From contig CARTIQ010000004.1 of NCBI GenBank assembly GCA_949068525.1, positions 5,923-69,922 of the forward strand: a stretch of DNA of 64,000 nucleotides, in the 5' to 3' direction. Shown one piece after another: positions 1-8,104 of the stretch. The DNA comes from an uncultured Eubacteriales bacterium. Lineage in GTDB: Bacteria; Bacillota; Clostridia; Oscillospirales; Acutalibacteraceae. How positions within the stretch are numbered: position 1 is the first letter of the stretch; each line of letters starts with the position of its first letter. Under the pieces are notes generated by a model. The model was not told the DNA's origin, searched no databases, and saw nothing but the letters and a program-made list of their open reading frames with translations. Both the position numbers and the translations under genes were made by a program.

Positions 1-2
1 AC

Positions 3-80
3 GGCCCCGAAGAATTTGAAAAAGAAACGGGCTACTATCACATCCCAGTGAACTTCTACTATGAGGAGGGAAGTTGTTAA
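3..80 (+). CDS. 3' end of a phage tail terminator/minor structural protein
   Basis: An open frame enters from the left edge and stops at TAA 78-80; the visible C-terminus ends YYHIPVNFYYEEGSC. Its place directly upstream of the major tail protein is where siphoviruses encode the tail terminator or tail completion protein, and a beta-rich end with an aromatic strand fits that. Only 25 residues are seen, so family assignment is inferred from gene order. Confidence 0.5.
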   Translation, partial: GPEEFEKETGYYHIPVNFYYEEGSC

Positions 81-103
81 GAAAAATAGGAAAATAGCGG
101 GGC

Positions 104-187
104 CCCCGAAAAGTTGGTAGCTCGCAAGTGAACGTAAAAACGGCGCGTTTACAAGCCGTTAGTGAACAAGAGCGTGACTTTTTGGGG
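104..187 (+). ncRNA. Candidate structured RNA leader before the major tail protein
   Basis: A nested set of helices lies between the previous stop and the tail protein gene. An 11-bp closing stem pairs 104-114 with 177-187 with one G-U. A 4-bp stem pairs 120-123 with 170-173. A 6-bp stem pairs 139-144 with 155-160 around a 10-base loop. GTAAA at 134-138 could also pair with TTTAC at 148-152. AGTGAAC occurs twice. No known RNA family is recognised; it could be a leader element, a processing site or a small RNA. Confidence 0.5.
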
Positions 188-264
188 AGAGGACGAGTCC
201 CGTAATGGATGAGCTTTTGCCGAAAGGCGGCAAAACGAAAAAAAATGAAGGAGACGAGGACGAT

Positions 265-831
265 ATGGCAGGAATTGGTTTAAAGCGTTTCAGATACGCA
301 AAACTAAACGATGATGGCAAAACCTACGGCGAAGTCAAAACCCTTGCAGGCGCGATCGAATGCAAAGTTTCGCTGGATTTATCGGAGGCAACACTTTATG
401 CCGATGATACGATTCGCGAACAAGTATCACTCTTCAAAAACGGCACACTGACGGCAGGTATAGATGACGATGACGACGCGGTCTTTGCTGAATTATTGGG
501 AAAAACGGTCGACGAAGAAACTGGTGTAGTGACTTCAAACGTCAGCGATACGCCAATTTACGTAGGATTCGGGCACGTGGTTCCCAAAATGGTGGGCGGC
601 AAAAGGAAATACAAAGTGGAGTTCTTCTACAAGGTCAAGTTCAAGCCCTTCATGACGGACGCCAAAACAAAAGGCGATAACTTGGAATTCACCACTCCAT
701 CGGTCGAGGCTACGATTTTTGAAGATGAAGACGGCAATTGGGAAAAACACAAAGTCTACGATACTGAATCGGAGGCAAATACCGCACTTGAGGGCTTTTT
801 TGTGCAGGCCGCGTCTGGAGGAGGCGAGTAA
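265..831 (+). CDS. Phage major tail protein (tail tube)
   Basis: Encodes a 188-residue protein starting MAGIGLKRFRYA, the typical opening of phi13-type major tail proteins that stack into the tail tube. ATG 265 is chosen because it follows GAAGGAG/GAGGA motifs and matches the family start; an upstream ATG at 205 in frame would add 20 charged residues and lacks a good ribosome site. It lies upstream of the tail chaperone and tape measure as in other long-tailed phages. Function is inferred from the start motif, size and synteny. Confidence 0.8.
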   Translation: MAGIGLKRFRYAKLNDDGKTYGEVKTLAGAIECKVSLDLSEATLYADDTIREQVSLFKNGTLTAGIDDDDDAVFAELLGKTVDEETGVVTSNVSDTPIYVGFGHVVPKMVGGKRKYKVEFFYKVKFKPFMTDAKTKGDNLEFTTPSVEATIFEDEDGNWEKHKVYDTESEANTALEGFFVQAASGGGE

Positions 832-834
832 TCC

Positions 835-1200
835 TTGCTGAATAAAATAAATTATTTAGAAACCGAGACGGAGCGCTACCCACTGGTGTTTACGCTGAAC
901 GTGATGGAAGCAATTCAAGAAAAATACGGCACAATCGAAGCCTGGTCAAGCCTGATTCAGCGTGAAGGTGAGCCGGATATCAAGGCGTTGAAGTTCTTTA
1001 TGACCGAAGCCATCAATGAGGGCATAGAGATAGAATCAGAAAAGACGGGCGAAAAAAGAAAGCCGATAAGCAGCAAACAAGTAGGCAGAATCTTAACGGA
1101 AATTGGGATTTCGAGCACGGCGAATAAGATTATGACAACGATTGCTGACAGCGTGGATGATTGCGAAGAAAAAAACTCGAAATGCCCGCAGAAGGAATAG
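835..1200 (+). CDS. Tail assembly chaperone, short form (gpG-like)
   Basis: A 121-residue protein made from a TTG start at 835 with GGAGGAGG at 817-824. It sits between the major tail protein and tape measure, the position of lambda gpG-type chaperones, which coat the tape measure during tail assembly and are absent from the virion. The frame ends just after an A-AAA-AAC heptamer, where part of the ribosomes would move into the -1 frame to make the longer form. Family is inferred from position, size and the frameshift signal. Confidence 0.75.
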   Translation: MLNKINYLETETERYPLVFTLNVMEAIQEKYGTIEAWSSLIQREGEPDIKALKFFMTEAINEGIEIESEKTGEKRKPISSKQVGRILTEIGISSTANKIMTTIADSVDDCEEKNSKCPQKE

Positions 1201-1466
1201 TTGCGGGCAATAAAAGCAAAAATTCAAATGAGAATTTAGAGCGTAGCGTGGATGCAACGTCACGTTGCGACTTTTCGTGGGTACTTTTTGTGGGAACTAA
1301 AATGCTTGGCTTTACAGAGCGAGAAGTTGGACACATGACGCTAAAAAAATGGAGCCTTTTGTACAAGCATTTTAGAGCGTACCACAATTTTTGCACGAGG
1401 CAGCAACTGTTTAAAGAAGAGCCTGCGGCTGGCACTTCAAGCAGCGATGAGTGGTTGCCGGATTGA
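835..1466 (+). CDS. Tail assembly chaperone, -1 frameshift product (gpGT-like)
   Basis: A slippery heptamer A-AAA-AAC lies at 1170-1176 in the correct phase (GAA-AAA-AAC in frame 0). A -1 slip joins the upstream chaperone to the -1 frame, open to TGA 1464-1466, giving about 210 residues. The added part contains MLGFTEREVGHMTLKKWSLL, resembling the T-domain segment of gpT-like proteins. The G/GT frameshift is a known conserved device of tailed phages that sets the ratio of short to long chaperone. I see no obvious downstream pseudoknot. Confidence 0.75.
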
Positions 1467-1486
1467 GCAAAAAATTGTTTGTGCCA

Positions 1487-1523
1487 TTGACTTTCTAAAG
1501 ATATTAGTGTATAATATCTTTAG
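1487..1523 (+). promoter_or_regulatory. Toxin-antitoxin promoter with palindromic operator
   Basis: TTGACT (1487-1492), a 17-base spacer and TATAAT (1510-1515) form a near-consensus promoter. A perfect 12-bp inverted repeat (CTAAAGATATTA 1495-1506 and its complement 1512-1523, 5-base centre) covers the spacer, the -10 box and the start region. This is the layout expected for autorepression by the antitoxin or toxin-antitoxin complex. Confidence 0.85.
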
Positions 1524-1536
1524 AGGAGTGATGTGT

Positions 1537-1791
1537 ATGCCACGCATAGTTTCTAGCACGGTCTTGAGAAATGAATATAACGAAGTTTCTTCATTTTGCC
1601 ATTTAAACCAAGAACCGATTTTTGTAACCAAAAATGGTCAAGGGGATTTAGCAGTCATGAGCATTGAAAAATATGAAGAAATTTCTGAGAAATCAAAATT
1701 CTATAAAAAAATTTATGACGGCCTTAATGATTTAGAAAATGGCCGTGCCAAGCCTTATCAAGAAGTACGCGAGGAAATATTGGATGTCTAA
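1537..1791 (+). CDS. Type II antitoxin, Phd/YefM-like
   Basis: An 84-residue protein beginning MPRIVSSTVLRNEYNEVSS, with the Phd/YefM pattern of an N-terminal DNA-binding part, a segment like PIFVTKNGQGDLAVMSIEKYEE and a charged C-terminal arm that would wrap the toxin. ATG 1537 is preferred over ATG 1531 because AGAGGAG at 1522-1528 is then 8 bases away. It has its own promoter and overlaps the toxin gene by 8 bases, so the pair is translationally coupled. The cassette lies inside the tail operon, as cargo rather than a structural gene. Confidence 0.85.
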   Translation: MPRIVSSTVLRNEYNEVSSFCHLNQEPIFVTKNGQGDLAVMSIEKYEEISEKSKFYKKIYDGLNDLENGRAKPYQEVREEILDV

Positions 1792-2098
1792 ATATGAAAT
1801 ATATGTTTCCAAACGGGCACAAAAAGATTTACAAAAGATTGTTGATTATTTGTCATTACAGCTTTTAGAACCAAGCATTTCAAAAAATATTATGGCTAAG
1901 ATTGATACGGCTATTTTAGGGCTGCAAGATATGCCACAACGGTATTCTTTGGTTTCTGATAAGTCAATAAAAAAAGCAGATGTTAGAAAACTGGTTGTAA
2001 AAAACTATATAGTGTTTTTCAAGATATATGAAGAAAAAAAGAGAGTCGGCATTGTTCGAATATTATATGGCCGAAGAAATTGGCAAAAGATGATTTAA
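1784..2098 (+). CDS. Type II toxin, RelE/ParE superfamily
   Basis: A 104-residue protein starting MSKYEIYVSKRAQKDLQKI, a common RelE/ParE opening (strand, then helix with Ala-Lys-Asp-Leu). The C-terminus contains VRKLVVKNYIVFFKIYEE and IVRILYGRRNW, matching the family's last strands. RelE members cleave mRNA on the ribosome and ParE members poison gyrase; the sequence does not decide which. The start ATG overlaps the antitoxin end, and a terminator follows closely. Confidence 0.85.
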   Translation: MSKYEIYVSKRAQKDLQKIVDYLSLQLLEPSISKNIMAKIDTAILGLQDMPQRYSLVSDKSIKKADVRKLVVKNYIVFFKIYEEKKRVGIVRILYGRRNWQKMI

Positions 2099-2104
2099 TT
2101 TTAT

Positions 2105-2133
2105 AAAGCATTTCAGAGATGAAGTGCTTTTTT
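2105..2133 (+). terminator. Rho-independent terminator after the TA pair
   Basis: A 10-bp stem with one G-U (2105-2114 with 2121-2130) around a 6-base loop, followed by T residues. It closes the TA cassette. It also sits inside the tail operon, so late transcription must read through it or restart downstream. Confidence 0.7.
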
Positions 2134-2165
2134 CATACCTATTTTTAATTTTGGAGGTGAGACAT

Positions 2166-5100
2166 ATGTCAGGTTCAAATACGTTAGGCGCAACAATCAA
2201 GCTTGAAGGCGAAAAGGAGTACAGAGACGCGATAACTAAGATAAATTCCAGCCTGAAGGTTATGGCCTCCGAGATGAACAAAGTCACGGCCGAATTTTCT
2301 AAAAACGATAAATCAACCGCGGTATTGACCGCACAGAGCAAAATCTTAAGCAGTCAGATAGAAGCGCAAAAAGGAAAAGTCGCCACGCTGCGGGGCGCTT
2401 TGGAGGAATCAAGCCAAAAATACGGTGAGAATGATAAGAAGACGAACACCTGGAGAACGTCGCTAAACCGGGCTGAGGCTGATCTTGCGAAAATGGAGAA
2501 TAGCCTCAAAGACGTAAATTCTCAAATGGAAAAATCCAAAACTCCGCTTGATAAGCTAAACACTGAGCTTTCAGAGCAGGGCGAGAAATTAAAATCGCTG
2601 CAAACTCAGTACAAAAACGTTGTTCTCGAGCAGGGCAAAAACAGCACCGAGGCTAAGAGCTTAGCAACCCAGATAAAATCGTTAAACAGCGATATCAAGG
2701 ACAACAAAGACAAACTAAACGCCGCGGAAAAGGCAACAGCGCAACTCGGCGATGAGATGGATTCTACAAAGGCTTCCACCTCCAAGCTGAGCGAAGGATT
2801 CACCGTCATGAAGGGCGTCATCGCAAATTTGGCCGCGGACGCAGTACGAATGGTGGGCCGCAATCTTGTAAGCGCTGTAAAGTCCATAGCATCAAGCGGC
2901 ATCGAATTTGAAAGCGCGTTCGCCGGCGTCAAGAAGACAGTTGATGCAACCGACGAAGAATTTGAGCAGTTTGAGGCAAGTTTGCGATCGATGTCGACGC
3001 AGATGCCAACCACGGCCTCGGAGCTATCCGCAATCGCAGAAGCAGCCGGTCAGCTCGGCATCAAGAACGAAAACCTAATTTCGTTCACCGAGACAATGGC
3101 GAACCTCGGCGTTGCAACAAACATGAGTTCTAATGAAGCCGCGACGGCACTGGCTCGGCTTGCAAATATCACCGGAATGAACCAGGGAAACTTCGATAGA
3201 CTGGGCTCCTCTATAGTTGCGCTCGGAAATAATTTTGCAACAACGGAGTCTGAAGTCACGAATATGGCGCTCAACATCTCGGCCGCCGGCTCGCAGGTCG
3301 GCATGACCGAAGCCGACATCCTGGGCGTTGCAGCGGCATTATCTTCACTTGGGCTTGAAGCCCAGGCCGGTGGTACGGCAATTTCCAAGGCAATAATCCA
3401 AATGGCCAACGCGTGCGAGACTGGCAGCGACGACTTGCAGTATTTCGCTAAAGCGGCGGGAATGTCGACGGCTGAGTTCCAAAAATATTTCGCAGAAGAC
3501 GCAACCGGCGCACTGACGAAGTTTATCGCGGGGCTTGGAAACTTACAGGATGAAAGCGCACTGCAATTTCTTGATGAAATGGGGATTAGTGAAACAAGGC
3601 TTCGTGACGCCCTTTTGAGGGCTTCTAACGCGAATGACCTCTTCACGGATGCGATTAAAACCTCAAACTCGGCGTGGGATGAGAACGTTGCACTGGCCGA
3701 GGAGGCCGAAAAACGCTATGCCACGACCGAAAGCAAAATTCAGATAATGAAAAATACTTTCGCCGATATGGGCCTCACGCTTTACGACAAAGTGCAAGAA
3801 CCGCTGCAAAATGCGGCTTCTAAGCTGACTGAGTTCTTCCAAAAGGCCAGCGAATCAGGCGCATTAAAGGATGCGCTTGACAAGCTGTCAGAGAGCGCGG
3901 GCGTGCTGATTGAAGGCATCAGCGAGATGGTGGTAACCCTTTTGCCGCCGCTGATGAACGTGATTTCGTGGCTCATCCAAAACTCCGGATTTTTATCAGT
4001 TGCTCTCGGCGGCATTGTGACCGCGATGTTGGCCGTTAAGGCTGCGAACTTTACAAGCGCAATCGGTGATGCGTTCACTCAAATGCAGAATTTCGGCGGC
4101 AAAATCTTAGATGTTGCTTCAAACTTAGATTTCATGCGGTTAAAAGAGGTCGCGCTGACCGTTGCACAGGGCGCCGTCACGGCGGCGCAGTGGCTGATGA
4201 ATGCTGCGATGAACGCAAACCCCATCGGGCTGATTATAATGGCGATTGCGGCGCTTGTTAGCGGCTTTATTCTGCTTTGGAATAATTGCGAGGAGTTCCG
4301 CAATTTCTGGATTGGTCTATGGGAGCAGGTCCAAAGCGCCTTTTCTGTGGCTTGGAAAGCGATTTTAACTTTCTTCACCGTGACGATTCCTGAAGGCTGG
4401 AACGCGGTTGTCACCTTTTTCACCGAATCCGTGCCGCAGCTCATGGCGAACATCGGCGAATGGTTCGGAATGCTGCCCGACCTCATCAACTACGCCCTCG
4501 CCCTTGCGATTGCGTACGTAATCCAGTGGGGCGCTGATTTATGGAATTTTGCATCAACGAAGATCCCAGAATTCATCGGGCAAGTAGTGACATTTTTCTC
4601 TGAACTGCCCGGGCAAATCTGGACTTGGCTTGTTGACGCGGCAAACAAAGTTGGCACTTTTTTTGCAAACCTCATAAACACTGGGATTTCGAAGGCGAGC
4701 GAGTTTGTAAGCTCAACGGTTAATTTCATAAGCGCGTTGCCCGGCCAAATCTGGAACGCGATTGTAGGCGCCGTTGCAAACGTCGTTAGCTGGGGTGCTC
4801 AGCTGTTAGCCGCTGGAATAAGCGCAGCACAGGGCCTTGTGTCAGGCATTTGGGATACGTTTTCTCAGCTCCCCGGCAAGATGCTTGACATAGGCAAGAA
4901 CCTCGTTGAAGGGCTATGGAATGGCATAAGTAACGCGACGAGCTGGGTGGTTGATAAAATCCGCGGATTCGGAGATTCGATAATGAGCGGCATTAAAAGC
5001 TTTTTCGGAATTGCTTCGCCATCGAAGCTCTTTGAGAACGAAATTGGAAAAAACCTCGCCCTCGGCCTTGGAGAGGGCTTTACGGATTCCATGAGGAATG

Positions 5101-5321
5101 TATCTAAGCAGATGCAAAATTCGATTCCGACCGAGTTAGGCGTGGAACCCACGCTTAATGTCTCATACAATCAGAGTTTTGCGGCTCAGACGCAAGGCTC
5201 CGGGAACTCTGGAATCACCGTACACATTGAGAATTTCGTAAACAAGCGCGCGCAGGACGTGCAAGCCTTCGCTCAAGAGCTGGAGTTTTACTCAAGGCGC
5301 AGCAATTTTGCGTATGGCTAA
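2166..5321 (+). CDS. Tail tape measure protein (TP901 core family)
   Basis: A 1051-residue protein that sets tail length and sits inside the tail tube until DNA ejection. ATG 2166 follows GGAGGTGA. The first 200 residues are Lys/Glu/Ser-rich coiled coil. Residues about 245-420 hold the TP901 core, with segments such as FAGVKKTVDATDEEFEQF, TMANLGVATNMSSNEAATAL and AGGTAISKAI. Several hydrophobic stretches follow (about 560-700), then Trp/Phe-rich segments with FFT/FFS and LPGQIW repeats, and the end contains the ASPSKLFENEIGKNLALGLGEGF element seen in many tape measures. It is the largest gene of the tail module. Confidence 0.95.
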   Translation: MSGSNTLGATIKLEGEKEYRDAITKINSSLKVMASEMNKVTAEFSKNDKSTAVLTAQSKILSSQIEAQKGKVATLRGALEESSQKYGENDKKTNTWRTSLNRAEADLAKMENSLKDVNSQMEKSKTPLDKLNTELSEQGEKLKSLQTQYKNVVLEQGKNSTEAKSLATQIKSLNSDIKDNKDKLNAAEKATAQLGDEMDSTKASTSKLSEGFTVMKGVIANLAADAVRMVGRNLVSAVKSIASSGIEFESAFAGVKKTVDATDEEFEQFEASLRSMSTQMPTTASELSAIAEAAGQLGIKNENLISFTETMANLGVATNMSSNEAATALARLANITGMNQGNFDRLGSSIVALGNNFATTESEVTNMALNISAAGSQVGMTEADILGVAAALSSLGLEAQAGGTAISKAIIQMANACETGSDDLQYFAKAAGMSTAEFQKYFAEDATGALTKFIAGLGNLQDESALQFLDEMGISETRLRDALLRASNANDLFTDAIKTSNSAWDENVALAEEAEKRYATTESKIQIMKNTFADMGLTLYDKVQEPLQNAASKLTEFFQKASESGALKDALDKLSESAGVLIEGISEMVVTLLPPLMNVISWLIQNSGFLSVALGGIVTAMLAVKAANFTSAIGDAFTQMQNFGGKILDVASNLDFMRLKEVALTVAQGAVTAAQWLMNAAMNANPIGLIIMAIAALVSGFILLWNNCEEFRNFWIGLWEQVQSAFSVAWKAILTFFTVTIPEGWNAVVTFFTESVPQLMANIGEWFGMLPDLINYALALAIAYVIQWGADLWNFASTKIPEFIGQVVTFFSELPGQIWTWLVDAANKVGTFFANLINTGISKASEFVSSTVNFISALPGQIWNAIVGAVANVVSWGAQLLAAGISAAQGLVSGIWDTFSQLPGKMLDIGKNLVEGLWNGISNATSWVVDKIRGFGDSIMSGIKSFFGIASPSKLFENEIGKNLALGLGEGFTDSMRNVSKQMQNSIPTELGVEPTLNVSYNQSFAAQTQGSGNSGITVHIENFVNKRAQDVQAFAQELEFYSRRSNFAYG

Positions 5322-5342
5322 ACGTAAAAGTTTTTGAAGTCC

Positions 5343-5366
5343 AGAAACTTTTTTCAAAAAGTTTCT
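5343..5366 (+). other. Hairpin between tape measure and dit
   Basis: A near-perfect palindrome pairs AGAAACTTTTT with AAAAAGTTTCT with almost no loop. There is no clear U-tract after it, so it could be an mRNA processing or partial termination site. Prophage 2 also has a hairpin upstream of its dit gene (63903-63937), with a different sequence. Confidence 0.5.
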
Positions 5367-5395
5367 TGGCCGTCAGAGACAAGGGGTGATTAAAC

Positions 5396-6076
5396 TTGAA
5401 CTATTGCATCTTCAAAGACATAGATTCGCGTGAGCTCGGGCTTTACATGGAACGCTGCCCTGAAAAAGTCAGTCCTAAACGGCGCGATGAGACCTTCACG
5501 GTTCCGGGGCGGCATGGAAACTTAACGACAACGGACTGCGCATTTGAGACGTACATTAAAAGTGCCGAATTTATCGTGATGGACATGACGCGGGTTGATG
5601 AAATCAGCGCGCATTTTAAGGGGGCCGGGTGGCTGACTTTTAGCAATGAGCCTGACCGCCGCTACAAAGCCAGGGTCGCAAATCAGATTGAGTTTTCGCA
5701 CATCATCAAGTCTTTAAAGCGATTCGCTGTGGAGTTCGAAGTGCAGCCGTTTTCATATGATATATTTTCTCAGCCGCTGATTAAAAGTGAGCCGTTTAAG
5801 ATTTTCAATATTGGAACGTTTGCTTCTGAGCCGATTATAACGATTTTCGGCAGTGGAAATATAACTCTAAAAGTTAACGGCCAAAACGTCTATTTGATGG
5901 GAATCACAGATAAAATCACGCTTGATAGCGAGATGCAGAACGCTTACCGAGGCACGACGTCGATGAATAACAGGATGCGCGGCGAGTTCCCGGTTTTAAG
6001 GGTAGGCCAAAACGATATCACATGGACTGGAAACGTCACAAAGCTCGAAATACAGCCTAATTGGAGGTGGGTTTAA
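5396..6076 (+). CDS. Distal tail protein (Dit)
   Basis: A 226-residue protein of the siphovirus Dit family that forms the hub joining the tail tube to the tip. It has the family's N-terminal strand MNYCIFKDIDSRELGL, the conserved VPGRHGNLTTTDCAFETY loop and a C-terminal galectin-like half ending NWRWV. TTG 5396 is chosen because AAGGGGTGAT precedes it and no nearer ATG exists. The homologue in prophage 2 is about 90 percent identical by eye. In prophage 2 its stop overlaps the tal start; here a 2.8-kb cassette separates them. Confidence 0.92.
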   Translation: MNYCIFKDIDSRELGLYMERCPEKVSPKRRDETFTVPGRHGNLTTTDCAFETYIKSAEFIVMDMTRVDEISAHFKGAGWLTFSNEPDRRYKARVANQIEFSHIIKSLKRFAVEFEVQPFSYDIFSQPLIKSEPFKIFNIGTFASEPIITIFGSGNITLKVNGQNVYLMGITDKITLDSEMQNAYRGTTSMNNRMRGEFPVLRVGQNDITWTGNVTKLEIQPNWRWV

Positions 6077-6191
6077 TGTAGCAATGTAGAACCACGTCGA
6101 AAGTCGTAATGAAAATGTATTTATTTTAGCTCAAATGTGAAATAGGGTAGAGCGCATTTTGGTAAAATAAGGAGAATTTGGTCAAAGAATA

Positions 6192-6220
6192 TTGTATGAT
6201 GGTAAAATTTGTTTTATACT
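6192..6220 (+). promoter_or_regulatory. Promoter of the dit-tal cargo cassette
   Basis: TTGTAT (6192-6197), a 17-base spacer and TATACT (6215-6220) sit 44 bases upstream of the surface protein start. With the terminator at 8784-8817 this makes the inserted cassette an independent transcription unit, the classical layout of a phage moron. Confidence 0.7.
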
Positions 6221-6264
6221 CTAGGTAGGCTTATATGCCTAAATATTTTTAAGGAGGGCTCTTT

Positions 6265-8051
6265 ATGCCTAATGATAAACTCAAACGGGCTATATCAGTG
6301 GCGTTGTCATTTTCTATGCTGACAAGCGCACCGCAGTTAGGGAATGCGGCTGATTTAGTGCCAAATAATGGTATGATTTCTTCTACCCCCCCCCTTGCCA
6401 AACAGTGATCGCGCCTAGTGACGCGGCTGTTGGTTTTTCTTTGAAGTCTTTTGAAGCTAAAATTTCAAAAGCGCTTAAGCCTTCAAAGAATATTGAAACA
6501 GAAAAGGTAAAACGAAAGACATTGGCAACTGACGATTCAGGTTCTTGCGGCAATGGTGTTACATATAAATTTGAAGCTAATTCTGGGACCTTGACCATTT
6601 CTGGAACCGGGTCAATGACTGATTACAAGGTTAATAATATGCCATGGACCTGGTACAGCACCGCAATACAAACTGTGGTTATAGAAGATGGCGTGACCTC
6701 GATTGGGAATTATGCTTTTTATGGCTGCAGCGGCTTGACTTCAACAACTATCTCAGACAGTGTAACCGAAATTGGTGAGCAGGTATTTTCTGGCTGTGAT
6801 AACTTGGTTTCTTTTCAGGTATCGGAAAGCAACCTTCATTACGCCTCTTTTAATGGTATACTTTACAATAAAAACTTTACTTCTATAGTATTAGTTCCAA
6901 AAGCAATATCTGGGAAAATTGTATTGCATGATGGGCTGACTTCAATTGAGGCTACCTCGTTTTATAACTGTAAGGGTCTTACTTCAATAAATATTCCAAA
7001 TAGTGTAAGCTCGATTGGGAATCATGCTTTTTATGGCTGCAGCGGCTTGACTTCAATAACTATCCCAGATGGCGTAACTACGATTGAGAACGGAATGTTT
7101 GAGGATTGCGTCAATCTAACATCCGTAAAAATGTCAAACGATGTGACCTCGATTGGATCTTTTGCGTTTTGTGATTGTAACAGTTTGACTTCTATAACTA
7201 TTCCAGACAAAGTAAATTCAATTGAGGAATATGCGTTTAAGGCCTGTACAACGCTAACGTCTATAACTATCCCAGATAGTGTGACCTTCATTGGGAACAA
7301 TGCTTTTAGGGATTGTTCAGGACTGACTTTTGTAAGTATTGGAAAAGGTGTAACTAAAATTGACACGGCTGCGTTTGCAGGCTGCAATAGCTTAATATCT
7401 TTAGAATTAAACAATAATTATGCTACATCTGGTTACATCTCCACTGCATTCTCCGGGTTTACCTCTAAGCCGACAGTAAAATCGATAACTTTGGGAAGTA
7501 GTATAACTGAGATCGGAAATTCGGCCTTTTACGGCTTTGATGCTCTTGAAACTGTAACTATACCTGCAAGTGTTGATTCAGTTGGATCCTATGCATTTAG
7601 GTATTGCAAAGAACTATCTTCTGTAACTTATATGGGAACAACTGCACCAAAATCTGGATCATCTGTGTTTGATTATTGTGATAAGTTGACCATAGTAAAT
7701 GTTCCCCAAGGTTATAATAAAAATACTTTCTGCGGGAAACCCGTGAATAAAACAGCAATTCCAGACACGCCAGGAGAAGGTGAGACTCCGTCCGGAGGAG
7801 AGCTTCCAGACCCCACAGGTGAGGGCGATCCTTCAACCAGTGAAGTAGTTGACTCTTCAAGTGAAGATGATAATGATCCTGCACCACCACCGGGAGACTC
7901 AAATAAAGGCAGCTCCAATGCGGGGGTAATTGCAGGTTCGGTTGTTGCAGCAGTAGCTGTTGTTGCAGCTGTTGTCGTAACTGCTGTAATGTATGTTAAG
8001 AAGCTTGCCTGCTTTGGCCGAGCAGTTGGCGGATCTACGTCTGAAGGGTAA
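6265..8051 (+). CDS. BspA-like leucine-rich surface protein, frame broken at C9 tract (phase-off)
   Basis: ATG 6265 has a strong AAGGAGGG (6251-6258) and starts a signal peptide (MPNDKLKRAISVALSFSML... GNAA). After 47 codons this frame stops at TGA 6406-6408, just past nine C residues at 6386-6394. One extra C, or two fewer, would fuse it to the long downstream frame and give about 595 residues. The long part has TpLRR/BspA repeats of about 23 residues (pattern ...VTSIGNYAFYGCSGLTSITIPD...), a Pro/Gly/Ser/Glu linker near residues 500-550, and a hydrophobic Ala/Val membrane segment followed by Lys. Such proteins bind host surfaces or other cells. As written only a truncated peptide would be made; GTG 6405 could start a form without a signal peptide. 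A sequencing error in the homopolymer cannot be excluded. Confidence 0.8.
6386..6394 (+). repeat. Poly-C tract, nine C, candidate phase-variation switch
   Basis: A homopolymer of nine C lies just after the signal peptide codons, where gain of one or loss of two bases reconnects the two frames. Such tracts in early coding regions of surface genes are known slipped-strand contingency sites. It is the only C run of this length I noticed in the window. Confidence 0.8.
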
Positions 8052-8104
8052 TATTCCAGCAGAAGAAGTTTAAAGCACAGTTTTAAGTTTAGGACAGATC
8101 CAAA

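Noticed and set aside
1161..1466. A separate gene overlapping the tail chaperone.
   Set aside because: It has no own start signal and is in the -1 frame behind a slippery heptamer, so it is better read as the frameshift extension.
6405..8051. The LRR protein starting at GTG 6405 as a complete gene.
   Set aside because: It would lack the signal peptide and a ribosome site; the true start with both lies at 6265 across the C9 tract.
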